Part shown: one piece after another, positions 50,902 to 60,805 of the stretch | Layout of the letters: every line of letters begins with the position of its first letter | Numbering within the stretch: the stretch's first letter is position 1 | Source of the DNA: Clostridium sp. 1001271st1 H5 | GTDB taxonomy: Bacteria > Bacillota > Clostridia > Lachnospirales > Lachnospiraceae | Assembly: GCF_005845215.1 (NCBI RefSeq) | Contig: NZ_SPHO01000005.1 | Span: forward strand, 266,598 to 330,597 | Length of the DNA stretch: 64,000 bases | Reading direction: 5' to 3' | Made by a program: the position numbers and the translations under genes | The notes under the pieces: generated by a model | Databases searched by the model: none | Told to the model about the DNA's origin: nothing | The model's input: the letters and a program-made list of their open reading frames with translations, nothing else

Positions 50902-52263
50902 ATGAATAGAGAATTTATGAGAAGAAAAATACTGATAGCTGGTGTTTGTGCAACTTACTTAATAGCAGGCTGTTCGCAAAATAAAGTGAATAACGATTCA
51001 GATACAGCACAGCCTCCCATAAATTCGGATATGGACACACCATCAACCTTATCCGAAGAAAAGAATTTAGCAGACATTGAAACCATGCTAACCTCTTCAC
51101 CTCAAGATGCAGTGGAACCAGGACATGCAGAAGAGAGTATTACCGATGGTTATTCTTCCAATAATGGGCTTACAGAATTAATATTGCTCCCCGAACACCC
51201 TGTCTTAAGCAAAGTACCGTTCTTTGCTGTGAGCTTAGGTGATGTATTATCTGGAGATTCGTATACGGAATCATACTCGGCAAAATCAGAACATGGATAT
51301 CTGCATTTTTTCGAGGACACAGGAATTACTTATATTACGGGGGAGCCAAGCGGCACCATGGATAATAGTGTAAAAAGAATTCGTGGTGTTATTATCACCG
51401 ATGAAACATACAAATTTTCTTGTGGCTTAAAAGTTGGAATGACTGTTTCAGAACTAATGGATATGCCGGTTTTATTTAATGATAGTTCATTAGTAACTAT
51501 GATGAATTATTCTTATCTTCCTTTAGTAAAAGATAAGATGGATTGTGATAATATTTATATAACGTCCATCGTTATGGAAAGAGGAAAAGATTATACCTAT
51601 CAGGGGCTTGTCTACTCATATATAAAGTGTCAACTTCTGGCTTTTGTTAAAGATAGCAGAGTGATTGCTGTTTCTGTTGATGATGCAGTAGGCAACCTAC
51701 ATGATTTTTCAATCACAGAACTTTTTGTCCCTGAACACCCTCTTTTTAATGACAAGTTCTTCCAATTTGTTTCAATGAAAGAACTTGAAGAGGAGTTTCC
51801 TGATTTTCAATATAGGGGGACGCACGAAGGGACAAATGCCACAACTACTTACTATTATACGCCTGGAATGGAGTATGCAACACTTGGGGGGATGGACGGG
51901 GGTGTGACTGCAATTTTAATTACGGATGGAACATACTCCCTGGGGTGCGGTTTGCAGGTGGGGAGTGATGAATCTGAAATACAGAAATTATGTTATCCTG
52001 ACGTTGAAGAGTGGTTTCCAGGTGGTGATTCCATGTCGGTCGTAGATATCTGGAATGCCGAGGAGGTAAACAGTATTTTCCATAGTATAGACTATGATAA
52101 AATATATGCCATATCCATGTTAAACTTTAATCCCTTTGAATTTAGAAAGCAATATAGAGATTTGGGCTATGAAAAACAGGCAGAATTATTTAGCGGTGGT
52201 CAAAGTTCGATGTTGATTTATGTGAAAGGTGGGAAAATAGTGGCGCTTGGTACCAGTTTTTAA
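50902..52263 (+). CDS. Lipoprotein with internal duplication
   Basis: A 453-residue protein after GGGAGA. A signal peptide ends in lipobox LIAGC. Two related halves are visible: LTELILLPEHPVLSKVPFFA with IRGVIITDETYKFSCGLKVGM, and SITELFVPEHPLFNDKFFQF with VTAILITDGTYSLGCGLQVG. No family recognised. Its upstream signal is shared with the lipoprotein at 63,620. Confidence 0.65.
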   Translation: MNREFMRRKILIAGVCATYLIAGCSQNKVNNDSDTAQPPINSDMDTPSTLSEEKNLADIETMLTSSPQDAVEPGHAEESITDGYSSNNGLTELILLPEHPVLSKVPFFAVSLGDVLSGDSYTESYSAKSEHGYLHFFEDTGITYITGEPSGTMDNSVKRIRGVIITDETYKFSCGLKVGMTVSELMDMPVLFNDSSLVTMMNYSYLPLVKDKMDCDNIYITSIVMERGKDYTYQGLVYSYIKCQLLAFVKDSRVIAVSVDDAVGNLHDFSITELFVPEHPLFNDKFFQFVSMKELEEEFPDFQYRGTHEGTNATTTYYYTPGMEYATLGGMDGGVTAILITDGTYSLGCGLQVGSDESEIQKLCYPDVEEWFPGGDSMSVVDIWNAEEVNSIFHSIDYDKIYAISMLNFNPFEFRKQYRDLGYEKQAELFSGGQSSMLIYVKGGKIVALGTSF

Positions 52264-52357
52264 TAAGAAAATATTTTGATTTTGTTTCTATTTTTTGGAT
52301 TATTGCCTTATTTCAAGATACAAGCGCTTGAAAAAATAATCCGAAGGAGGAAACAAT

Positions 52358-53503
52358 ATGAGTTTTCAGAGTGATTTAAAATCCCGAATAGAGGAGTACA
52401 CAGAATTTAGTGTTTACGGCGAAAAAATTCAGCTTCCCTATTTCATTTCCAACACGCAGGTAGTCCCACCGGTATATGGCGGTAAAAACACACCTGCACT
52501 GATTCGATCCTATATTATGGCTGGGCTGCCGGCTGGTTCTACAAAGGCCCAAATTGAGACATTTGTTAATGATAGCAACAATAAGCCCAAAACAGGAATA
52601 GACTGCTCCGGTTTTGCTTACTATACGGTTAATGAGGCATCTGGAGGAGCGCTTATGGCCGTCTTTGGGAGCAGTTACGCAAATGGAGTAAAGGCTTCCA
52701 CTCTGACTAATACAGCATATGGTACTAAGTGCACAAAAGCGGCTGATATAGTACCAGGGTGCCTTATGAGTTCAGATAGTAGCGGCCATGTCCTGGTGAT
52801 TTACGGAGTATCTTATGGCTCTGATGGGCGGGTAAATCGAATTGATTATGCTCATTCAAATGGCTCAAAGGGACCACACCTTGGATATATCATTATCGGT
52901 GATCCAAATGCGGACTTGAAAGCAAGTTCTCAGACTTGGTATGATATTGCATACACCGATGTACAGGCCAGAAGTTTATACGATTATACCATTCGTTTGG
53001 ACTGCCTTTCCGGTGGTGTGGAACCTATTGATGAAATTCCGGTAAGCGCCAATTTGACGGTTCAGGGAACGGACGTAAACGTAAGGACTAACCCCAGTAC
53101 CAGTGCTTCAATTGTAACGAAACTGAGCACCGGTGAGTCTATTCAGGCTACCGGACGAGTTCTGATTGATGGGGAGCCCTGGTTCCATATCTCCACTGGT
53201 TGGATTAGCGGAGCATATGTTCAGGGCTGGGTGAAAGATTATAACGATAACAACCGGTGGTGGTACGTGCAGAGAGGTTATTCCTACCCAGTCAGCACAT
53301 GGATGACCGTTGGAGGAAAGGATTACTGTTTTGGAAAAGACGGTTATCTGTTTGTTGAGTGCTACATCAAATCCGAGGATAAGGAAAAATACTACTGGGT
53401 AGATGATGATGGCGTCTATTTACAGCAGTATGATGCCGATGTTCCTGATGCTGGGTATAGAGTGGTTTACAATTACAAAACGGAAAATGCTTATCAGGGA
53501 TAA
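52358..53503 (+). CDS. NlpC/P60-like wall hydrolase with SH3 and wall-binding module
   Basis: A 381-residue protein after AAGGAGG. The first 210 residues contain GIDCSGFAYY (Cys) and SGHVLVIYGV (His), an NlpC/P60-type cysteine hydrolase layout. The rest is SH3b and repeat module almost identical to that in the GH24 gene at 45,977 (VQGWVKDYNDNNRWWYV, DYCFGKDGYLFVECYIKS, TENAYQG). No signal peptide. The enzymes would cut different bonds in the same wall. Confidence 0.75.
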   Translation: MSFQSDLKSRIEEYTEFSVYGEKIQLPYFISNTQVVPPVYGGKNTPALIRSYIMAGLPAGSTKAQIETFVNDSNNKPKTGIDCSGFAYYTVNEASGGALMAVFGSSYANGVKASTLTNTAYGTKCTKAADIVPGCLMSSDSSGHVLVIYGVSYGSDGRVNRIDYAHSNGSKGPHLGYIIIGDPNADLKASSQTWYDIAYTDVQARSLYDYTIRLDCLSGGVEPIDEIPVSANLTVQGTDVNVRTNPSTSASIVTKLSTGESIQATGRVLIDGEPWFHISTGWISGAYVQGWVKDYNDNNRWWYVQRGYSYPVSTWMTVGGKDYCFGKDGYLFVECYIKSEDKEKYYWVDDDGVYLQQYDADVPDAGYRVVYNYKTENAYQG

Positions 53504-53541
53504 AAACTATAAGCAGTTTTAGCAGTTCAATAACCTTAAAA

Positions 53542-53568
53542 GCGGCCTGGAAAGTACAGGCCGCCTTT
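53542..53568 (+). terminator. Terminator after the wall hydrolase gene
   Basis: GCGGCCTG (53,542-53,549) pairs with CAGGCCGC (53,557-53,564), followed by CTTTGG. Short T tail. Confidence 0.6.
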
Positions 53569-53737
53569 GGTTATAATGTTAGAAACAGCACTTGGACAGA
53601 CAGCCTAAGGATTTTAAGCGAAAAGGATTTACAACCGCACTATTCATGGAGGGAAAGCAGAAGGTTATTATTTGCCATGTCTTACAGTATTAGATGCTGT
53701 AATGATGTTATAAGTTTGAGTAGAGAGGTGAAAGAAT

Positions 53738-54208
53738 ATGATAATTGTAAATGAGAAGGTTACTAAAATAATACTGATAATTACAGCTTTTTTTGTTCTT
53801 ATAATGAATATACTGGGTCAGCTGTTTTGGGAAAATATTATTATTTCTAAAGAGCTGCTTTTGTTTTTTACCATAACTACACTGATTAGTCAACTTGCGT
53901 TATTAATTTTAATGGGGAACAAGCTGCTGTTGAAAATAGGATTTTATTACTGGATATATGTTTTAATAATGAATGTGGCAATGACGGTATATTTTTTTTA
54001 CTTTTCTGTCAGTATCATCAAAACAATTTCTGGTTTTTTTCTTGTTTTTCGTAAATATACATATTGGCTGTTTTCTACTACTGATCTTCTTTACCTTCCA
54101 GGTTTAAATACACAGGGTGGAATATTGTCAAGTAAAAACCTGCTCTCATATTCAGTTATTATCGTTTTATATAGAATAAAAATTAGAAAAGCTGCTACTG
54201 ATAAATAA
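53738..54208 (+). CDS. Four-helix membrane protein, unknown
   Basis: A 156-residue very hydrophobic protein after AGAGGTGAAAG. Helices at about 10-30, 38-60, 64-95 and 130-145. No family recognised. A weak hairpin with TTTTT tail follows at about 54,187-54,226. Confidence 0.55.
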   Translation: MIIVNEKVTKIILIITAFFVLIMNILGQLFWENIIISKELLLFFTITTLISQLALLILMGNKLLLKIGFYYWIYVLIMNVAMTVYFFYFSVSIIKTISGFFLVFRKYTYWLFSTTDLLYLPGLNTQGGILSSKNLLSYSVIIVLYRIKIRKAATDK

Positions 54209-54406
54209 TCTGTGGTAGCTTTTTCGGTTAAATTAATTCTGCAGTGAGTCCAGAGCCTGTAGCTACAGAATCATAACGGAGGTTTCCCACTAAAACTAAA
54301 AAATAGCAGAAGATAATAACTAAAAAATACATAAAATCGAACCACAATACAATTATGTGGCTCTTATATAGTAGATGCATCATAAAAAATGGAAAGGAAT
54401 CAAATA

Positions 54407-55018
54407 ATGGAGGCCAAGACAAGAATTTTGGTTGAGCGCATGACCAGAGACGATGAAGAAGCATTCGATGAATTATATCAATCTTATTCTGTCAAATTGT
54501 TCCGTATGGCGTATTTTATTACAGGTAATCGAAGTGACAGTGAAGATATTCTGCAGGAGACATTTATAAAATGTTATCTTCATAGAAAGAAATTGAAGCA
54601 ACCAGAGTACTTTGAATCCTGGCTATATCAGATTATGGTAAGAACCGCTTGGAGAGCCAATCGTAAGAAAAAAGGAAAAATGAAAGAATTCTCTTTTGAG
54701 GAAATTCTAAATGATGACAGTAATATTCGATTTGCAGAATCAATTCAGAAAGGGGATGCGATTGGTCCACTAGAAAAGATACTGGAAAACGAAATTGCTA
54801 CTGAATTACATCGGGCCGTTAATTGTCTGGACTGGAAGTATCGAACCGTAATTCTTTTGTATTATTACAATGACTTAAGTATCAAGGAGATTGCATGTGT
54901 AACAGGTACGCTAGAGGGAACGGTAAAATCTCGTCTTCACAGTGCGAGAGTTCTCCTGCGGAAACAGCTTGATTCAGATTATAGAAAGTCAGAGAAAGGT
55001 AGTATGTGCCATGAGTGA
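54407..55018 (+). CDS. ECF-type RNA polymerase sigma factor
   Basis: A 203-residue protein; ATG 54,407 after GGAAAGGA (an in-frame ATG lies at 54,389). Sigma region 2 is FDELYQSYSVKLFRMAYF with SEDILQETFIKCY; region 4 is YRTVILLYYYNDLSIKEIACVTG. It overlaps the next gene (ATGAGTGA), a typical sigma/anti-sigma pair. Confidence 0.85.
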   Translation: MEAKTRILVERMTRDDEEAFDELYQSYSVKLFRMAYFITGNRSDSEDILQETFIKCYLHRKKLKQPEYFESWLYQIMVRTAWRANRKKKGKMKEFSFEEILNDDSNIRFAESIQKGDAIGPLEKILENEIATELHRAVNCLDWKYRTVILLYYYNDLSIKEIACVTGTLEGTVKSRLHSARVLLRKQLDSDYRKSEKGSMCHE

Positions 55019-55796
55019 AAATTGGGATAGAGAATTAAAGAAACTTATTCGAAACGATGTCGAAGGCATAGATCTTGAAGAACTTACTCAAAATAAGTTA
55101 CTCGAAAAAATTCATAGTCGCATAGAAGTAAGGAAAAAAATTATGAAAATATCAAATAAAAGAGTGATTATTGCAATGGTGACAGCAGCAATGATGATAG
55201 GAACTTTTACAGTAATGGCAGCGGGGAATATCGTTGGTTTAATTAGTCAGACCGACAGGAAAAATGATATTCTTACTGTTGAAAAGCTTGAAAAGATTGC
55301 AGAGGAGCGTTTAGAAAAAGACTTGATAATTCCTGAAAGTCTTACGGATGGAAGTGCATTTGCAAATGGGCAGGTTAGTGATATGCAGGGGGTCGATGAA
55401 AAGAAAAATGTTATGGTTTCCTATCCAGAAGTCTATATTATATATGGTGATGAGGGAGATGGCGGTATTACCCTAAGTATTAGTAAATTTTTAGAGCAAT
55501 TCCCTGAAGGTGCAATTAGCTACGATTTGGAAGAAGAATATAGAGGTATAAATCTTCAAGTAAAAGTAGAACAATATTTGTTTCTTCCACCAAATAAAGA
55601 GCCAAGTGAATCTGATAAGGCTTTATCAGCGGAAGGTAAACTTTTTATAGGTTTTGGCAGTTCTGAAGAAGAGCGTAAGGTATTTAAGAACGTGTCCTGG
55701 ATAAAAGATGACCTTCAATATAAATTATTTACCTATAGTAATAAAAGTCTGGAGGAAATGGTTTCTCTTGCTAAAGGTATCGTTGATGGAGACTAA
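55011..55796 (+). CDS. Membrane anti-sigma factor
   Basis: A 261-residue protein; ATG 55,011 overlaps the sigma gene's stop. A soluble N-terminal 45 residues is followed by one helix (VIIAMVTAAMMIGTFTVMAAG) and an extracellular domain of about 190 residues (DUF4367-like, with MVSYPEVYIIYGDEGDGG region). It should hold the sigma factor at the membrane until a signal acts outside. Confidence 0.75.
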   Translation: MSENWDRELKKLIRNDVEGIDLEELTQNKLLEKIHSRIEVRKKIMKISNKRVIIAMVTAAMMIGTFTVMAAGNIVGLISQTDRKNDILTVEKLEKIAEERLEKDLIIPESLTDGSAFANGQVSDMQGVDEKKNVMVSYPEVYIIYGDEGDGGITLSISKFLEQFPEGAISYDLEEEYRGINLQVKVEQYLFLPPNKEPSESDKALSAEGKLFIGFGSSEEERKVFKNVSWIKDDLQYKLFTYSNKSLEEMVSLAKGIVDGD

Positions 55797-55962
55797 AAAC
55801 TAATGTAGAAAAACAGGCAAGATTTGTGCTTTCGTCTATGGCATATATAGTGATGGCACAAAATTGGCATTTTTTTGTCACTTTAATCTGTTAATGATTT
55901 GATGTAATATAAAAGCATCATAAGAGATACTTGATGCATGTTTTTATTCAATAAAAAATATG

Positions 55963-56080
55963 AGGAATCCCCCCACCTCTACAGGTGGAGGGAGGAATCG
56001 CTAGTAACAAGCTTAACAGTAGAAGTCGATCCCCCACCGACATGAGGTCAAGACTATCCGGCAAACGGATAAGATGTTAC
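55963..56080. repeat. Hairpin flanked by AGGAATC, possible IS200/IS605-type end remnant
   Basis: TCCCCCCACCT (55,968-55,978) pairs with AGGTGGAGGGA (55,983-55,993) around CTAC; AGGAATC flanks both sides. The following sequence has a second near repeat (GATCCCCCACC). This resembles right-end hairpins of IS605-group elements, but no tnpA or tnpB is present. The surrounding gap (55,797-56,194) holds no convincing gene. Confidence 0.35.
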
Positions 56081-56194
56081 AAAGCGGCATGTTATTTTGA
56101 GCGATATAAGAGCTTCGAATTTGAAGGAAATAAAAGTAAAAAAGCCACTTGTATTTTCTCAAAGATACTTTATAAATTATGAAAGGAAAAAGTA

Positions 56195-57742
56195 ATGGAA
56201 GAATATCGTAAAACTATTGAAAAAGTGAAATCTAATGGCAATTGGTTCAGGCAAGGTAAAACGTTTCGGACAAGTCAATATTTCTATTTTTTGGATACTG
56301 GAACTGGTAAGGTATATAAAGTGAACGAAAATGTATTTCGTGTTTTAGATTGTCTGTTTAAAACAAACTCTTTTGATAATTTGTATAGTATCAATATGCC
56401 AAAGAAAGATATTAAAAATGCTCTTGAGGAGATTTGCAGTGGCATCGACAAGCAGAATCTATTTTCGGCACCATTACTTACATTTAATAACATTGCCGGG
56501 CAGAATCTTGCGTTGGAAGACAATCTGACAAAGGATATGAATTCGATTACTCTTGAATTAACTGAAAGATGTAATTTAAGATGTAAATATTGTGTATATA
56601 GTGAAACAAATAATGATTACCGAACCTTTGGTATAAAAGACATGACTTTCGAGACTGCTCAAAAGGCAATTGACTTCCTTATGGAACATTCTTCTGAAGA
56701 TAAGAGAGTTTTCATTGGATTATATGGTGGAGAGCCTTTATTACGCTTTCCTTTAGTAAAACAGGTTATTGCGTATGTTCAGAAAAGATATTCTCAACGT
56801 GATGTTTATTATTCTATGACAAGTAATATGACATTAATGACAGAGGAGATAGCAAATTTCCTGGTTAGCATAAAAAATATGTCTGTTGTAGCGAGTATCG
56901 ATGGTCCAGAAGAAATACATGATATGCAAAGAACTTATTTAAATGGAGCTGGTTCTTTTTCCGATGCGATAAGAGGTCTTAATACTTATATTAGAATAAA
57001 GCAGTCCTCACCGAATAAGGATATCCCAATTGCATTTAGTGTTGTTGTACAAGCACCCTACACTAAAGAAAAATTTGAAAAGATAAATAGCTTTTTCAAA
57101 CCATTAAAGCTGCAATATCCATGCAGTGTTTTAATTTCTTATGTATCGACTACATCGACACCAGAAGAGTATGTACCGATTAATAAACGACCTGAAAATA
57201 TCTGGACAGATGACGTAGAACCAGATTATGCCTACGATCCTATAGATGTGTGGACATTGCATAATCTGGACACAAAAAATTTCTCGTTTGACTATTTTAG
57301 ACGGAATGCGTTATTAGAGATACATAAGAGAACTATCTGTGATTTGCCTATTAATACTTATCCGTTAAATGGCTGTTGTGTTCCGGGGGCCCGGCGGTTG
57401 TATGTAACAACTACCGGAGATTTTCTTCCATGTGAGCGAGTAGGTACTCAATTACCATTAGGTAATGTTAATGAAGGTTTGAATATTGATTACATAAAAA
57501 AGCATTACATTGATGAGTTTATTAAACAGGAAATTAAATATTGTGGAGAGTGCTGGGCAATTAATGTATGTAACAACTGTTATATGAATTGCTTTGGCGC
57601 AGAGGGCATGGACTTTTCTCATAGGCATAGAATGTGTAGAAATACTAGAAAACGATTATCAGAAAGTCTCTCTATATATCATGAGGTTATGACACTCCAT
57701 CCCGAAATTATTAATGATTTAAATGCCGTGGTAATTGAATAA
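56195..57742 (+). CDS. ccpM: Radical SAM/SPASM peptide maturase, CcpM-like
   Basis: A 515-residue protein after GGAAAAAGTA. The radical SAM cluster is CNLRCKYC with Cys126, 130, 133. An N-terminal part (about 1-115) resembles a RiPP recognition element. The SPASM region has CCVPGARRLYVTTTG, FLPCERVG and CGECWAINVCNNCYMNC. This fits the clostridial Cys-rich peptide maturase family CcpM, which acts on an adjacent Cys-rich precursor, found here 20 bases downstream. Confidence 0.85.
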   Translation: MEEYRKTIEKVKSNGNWFRQGKTFRTSQYFYFLDTGTGKVYKVNENVFRVLDCLFKTNSFDNLYSINMPKKDIKNALEEICSGIDKQNLFSAPLLTFNNIAGQNLALEDNLTKDMNSITLELTERCNLRCKYCVYSETNNDYRTFGIKDMTFETAQKAIDFLMEHSSEDKRVFIGLYGGEPLLRFPLVKQVIAYVQKRYSQRDVYYSMTSNMTLMTEEIANFLVSIKNMSVVASIDGPEEIHDMQRTYLNGAGSFSDAIRGLNTYIRIKQSSPNKDIPIAFSVVVQAPYTKEKFEKINSFFKPLKLQYPCSVLISYVSTTSTPEEYVPINKRPENIWTDDVEPDYAYDPIDVWTLHNLDTKNFSFDYFRRNALLEIHKRTICDLPINTYPLNGCCVPGARRLYVTTTGDFLPCERVGTQLPLGNVNEGLNIDYIKKHYIDEFIKQEIKYCGECWAINVCNNCYMNCFGAEGMDFSHRHRMCRNTRKRLSESLSIYHEVMTLHPEIINDLNAVVIE

Positions 57743-57762
57743 AAAGATTAGGAGGAACATAT

Positions 57763-57990
57763 ATGGAATTAATCAATCCGTTTGGAAGAAACCTTAATGA
57801 TTCAATACAGCCTCGCGCATGCTATTGTGCGTCTGATGGTGGTAGTGCAGCCGACAATTTTGTTGATGGGAAAGGTAGTGATAGCTGCGCTAATTGTGGT
57901 TGCTATTGCGATACACTTTTAGGTAAACCATATAACACCGCTTCATATAAGTCAGTTGCAACTGGTACAGATCGTATATCTGAATTATAA
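57763..57990 (+). CDS. Cys-rich RiPP precursor, CLI_3235-like
   Basis: A 75-residue peptide after AGGAGGA. It starts MELINPFGRNLND, a leader-like part seen in this family, then a core with six Cys (20, 22, 42, 45, 47, 49) as ACYCASDGG and CANCGCYCD, and a C-terminal tail ending GTDRISEL. It is probably modified at the Cys-region by the radical SAM enzyme to a thioether or similar peptide. Mature boundaries unknown. Confidence 0.8.
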   Translation: MELINPFGRNLNDSIQPRACYCASDGGSAADNFVDGKGSDSCANCGCYCDTLLGKPYNTASYKSVATGTDRISEL

Positions 57991-58169
57991 GATATTACGA
58001 ATTATTGAGAGATTATCTGATATGTTTTTAAAACCATAATACGGTAATAATTTCGGGATGCATAACCTTATGAGATGTTATTTTCTTATAATTTATAAAA
58101 ACTTAGTAAATATTATATAATGATTTAATGCTCTTTTGAACAGAAACATTAAATAAGGGTATAAATTTT

Positions 58170-59984
58170 ATGGTAAGCAAATTCAAAAACATTTTCAAAT
58201 ATATAAAAGATTATATTTCAGTTATTGCTTGGTGCCTCCCATTTTCATGGAATGCATCTCATTTTTATACTATTTTACGTATAAGTGGCGCAGTAATTCT
58301 ACCATTACTTACAGTAATAACAACTTTTATCGGAAAATGCATTATTGATATACTTGCTATTTCAACAAAAGAAGCAACTATTGGCAAATCATTATTAACT
58401 CTTCTTCTTACTCTTTTGACGGTAACAATATTACGTAAAGTTATTCAAAGTGTAGTACAGTATAGTCAGTCAATGCATGGTGAGTTAATCAATGGAAATA
58501 TTTCATTAATGATTATGGATAGGTCTTTAAATGCTGATCTTGAATATTTTGATAACCCTCAATTTAATGATAAATTATTATCTGTAAATCAGGATTCCTA
58601 TGTCATTCCCAATATTTTGTGGAATGTCATTTCTGCTATAAGTGCAACCATATCTTTTATATGCGTATTCATAGTTTTATGTCAAGCTAATATAGTCTAT
58701 GGTGTAATATTAATTGCATCTGCAGTACCATCTTCATTAGTAGCTGCCAAATATACTAGATTATTGTATAATTTAAGCTTGGAACAAATCAATGGTACAC
58801 GACAAATGAGTTATGCACAAAGCATAGCAACTGATAAAAATTATGCGCAAGATATTCGATTGTTCAATTTCGGCAATTGGCTAAAAACGCGTTACAGAAA
58901 TATTTGGCATGTATTTCTAATGGAAAGACGTAATATGAACCGCAAACGATCCTTTGTAACTGGACTATTAGAATGCCTACCAGAAATAATTATTACGTTA
59001 ATTAGCATAGATATTGCATTTAAAATACTTAATGGAAAAGCAACTATTGGAGATTATGCATTATACACTGGATTAATGGGGCAATTATGGAATGCTATAA
59101 ACTCATTATCATCTTCAGCAGTAGAAATATATGGAAATAGATTAAAAATAGAAAATATGAAATCATTAGATAAATTTAAAAACAAAATTATTGATAGTGG
59201 TACATATAGGTTACATGAAGTACGTTCTATCAACTTCAAGGAGGTTAGCTTTTCATATCCTGGCACCAATCGTCTCGCCTTAAATGCAGTAAGTTTTGAA
59301 ATATACAAAGAAGAAAAAGTCGCATTTGTTGGCGTGAATGGATCAGGTAAGTCAACTCTAATTAAATTACTATTGCGTATGTATGAACCAGATAGTGGCA
59401 CTATCTACATTAATGGTCTAAATATTCAACAATATAAAATTACCGAGCTACGAGCTAATTTTAGTGTATATTTTCAGGAAATGTTAAATTATGGATTCTC
59501 ATTAAGAGAGAACTTTATAATTACAGATACTGGTCAAATACCATCGGATGCCAACATAAAATCAGCTTTGAAAAATGCTTCTTTTGAAGATCTGGCTGAA
59601 CGCTCTTCCAAACATCTTGATGCTACTCTTATGCGTTTTTTTGATACAGATGGTATTGAACTCTCTGGTGGCCAATTTCAGAAATTAGCTTTAGCCCGAG
59701 TTTTATATCGTAGAAATACGGTATTTATACTGGACGAACCATCATCAAACCTAGATCCAATTGCTGAAAAAAATATATTTAAATCACTAGAAACAATAAC
59801 AGCAAATAAAATGACTATATTCACTTCGCATCAATTATCAAATGTATATTTAGCAAGCCGAATTATTGTATTAGAAAACGGGGAAGTCATTGAAGATGGG
59901 ACGCATGCAGACCTTTTGAAAAACAATCAACGTTACGCTGAACTATTCCATTATAAACAAGAAAGGTATAATTCAGCAAATTAA
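58170..59984 (+). CDS. ABC exporter for the RiPP
   Basis: A 604-residue half transporter with six membrane helices in the first 330 residues. Walker A GVNGSGKST (about 389), Q-loop, signature LSGGQFQK, Walker B VFILDEPSSNLDP and SHQ follow. No C39 peptidase domain is present, so leader removal would need another protease. Third gene of the RiPP locus. Confidence 0.8.
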   Translation: MVSKFKNIFKYIKDYISVIAWCLPFSWNASHFYTILRISGAVILPLLTVITTFIGKCIIDILAISTKEATIGKSLLTLLLTLLTVTILRKVIQSVVQYSQSMHGELINGNISLMIMDRSLNADLEYFDNPQFNDKLLSVNQDSYVIPNILWNVISAISATISFICVFIVLCQANIVYGVILIASAVPSSLVAAKYTRLLYNLSLEQINGTRQMSYAQSIATDKNYAQDIRLFNFGNWLKTRYRNIWHVFLMERRNMNRKRSFVTGLLECLPEIIITLISIDIAFKILNGKATIGDYALYTGLMGQLWNAINSLSSSAVEIYGNRLKIENMKSLDKFKNKIIDSGTYRLHEVRSINFKEVSFSYPGTNRLALNAVSFEIYKEEKVAFVGVNGSGKSTLIKLLLRMYEPDSGTIYINGLNIQQYKITELRANFSVYFQEMLNYGFSLRENFIITDTGQIPSDANIKSALKNASFEDLAERSSKHLDATLMRFFDTDGIELSGGQFQKLALARVLYRRNTVFILDEPSSNLDPIAEKNIFKSLETITANKMTIFTSHQLSNVYLASRIIVLENGEVIEDGTHADLLKNNQRYAELFHYKQERYNSAN

Positions 59985-60069
59985 CTGCAAAAGACTTTGA
60001 AACTAATTTATATATAATCGGGAGCATGTTATAATGTTGTCAGTAAAGATACGATAGGGGGGGCATATA

Positions 60070-60582
60070 TTGAAAAAGGAATATTCTTTGTTGCATAATT
60101 TATTGTTATATTCTGTCTTGATTTTTTATGTGATTATTTTGTTCTTGCTACTGTTTATGAAGAGATATTCATTTCGTTCAATAAACATGATTCCATTTCA
60201 TACCATAAATAGCTACTTACTTGATGATGATATAATTCGCCATAGTTTTTCATTTATCAATATAGCAGGGAATATCGTTTTATTCATACCATTAGGTGGA
60301 TACATTACCTTATTTAATCATGATAAAAGACTTTATAAAAACCTTTTGTTTGTTATCATATTCAGTGTTATTGTTGAAATCATACAATATGCTTTTAGAG
60401 TAGGTGTATCTGATATTGATGATGTGATTTTAAATGGCCTGGGTGGATTAATCGGTATACTAATATATAAAGGATTACTGCTGATATTGAAGGATAAAAG
60501 GAAGGTTAGACATACTGTTGCAGTATTTGCTCCTATAGTTGCAATTGTATTCTTTGTTACGTTATTCATCTTCAACGCTTAA
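60070..60582 (+). CDS. VanZ-like membrane protein
   Basis: A 170-residue protein with TTG start after GGGGGGG. Four or five hydrophobic segments and motifs NMIPFHTI, NIAGNIVLFIPLGGY, EIIQYAFRVGVSDIDDVILNGLGG, the VanZ pattern. Some VanZ-like proteins give low-level resistance to peptides or glycopeptides, so it may give self-protection from the RiPP; that is inference. Confidence 0.7.
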   Translation: MKKEYSLLHNLLLYSVLIFYVIILFLLLFMKRYSFRSINMIPFHTINSYLLDDDIIRHSFSFINIAGNIVLFIPLGGYITLFNHDKRLYKNLLFVIIFSVIVEIIQYAFRVGVSDIDDVILNGLGGLIGILIYKGLLLILKDKRKVRHTVAVFAPIVAIVFFVTLFIFNA

Positions 60583-60749
60583 TTAGATTTATAAATTAAG
60601 AAGCAAAGGGACACAAGAATTTTATTACAGGCTCCTTATTAAAATGTCAATGTAATGACTAATCCCAATGATGATAGCATGGTACATGAGTCTACAGATT
60701 GTATGTGGTTTAGTATTAAATAGTCCACTATAATAATATGGTAACGAAG

Positions 60750-60785
60750 ATAATGTCACTCGCCTTTTTCAGGGAGTGGCATTAT
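60750..60785 (+). terminator. Hairpin before the broken ABC gene
   Basis: ATAATGTCACTC (60,750-60,761) and GAGTGGCATTAT (60,774-60,785) pair with one wobble; loop rich in T. It could terminate the RiPP operon. Confidence 0.5.
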
Positions 60786-60805
60786 TGAAATAGATGGGAG
60801 AATAT

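Noticed and set aside
55985..56182. Plus-strand ORF of 65 residues
   Set aside because: It covers the hairpin region, is rich in Arg/Ser/Lys with no family resemblance and no ribosome site.
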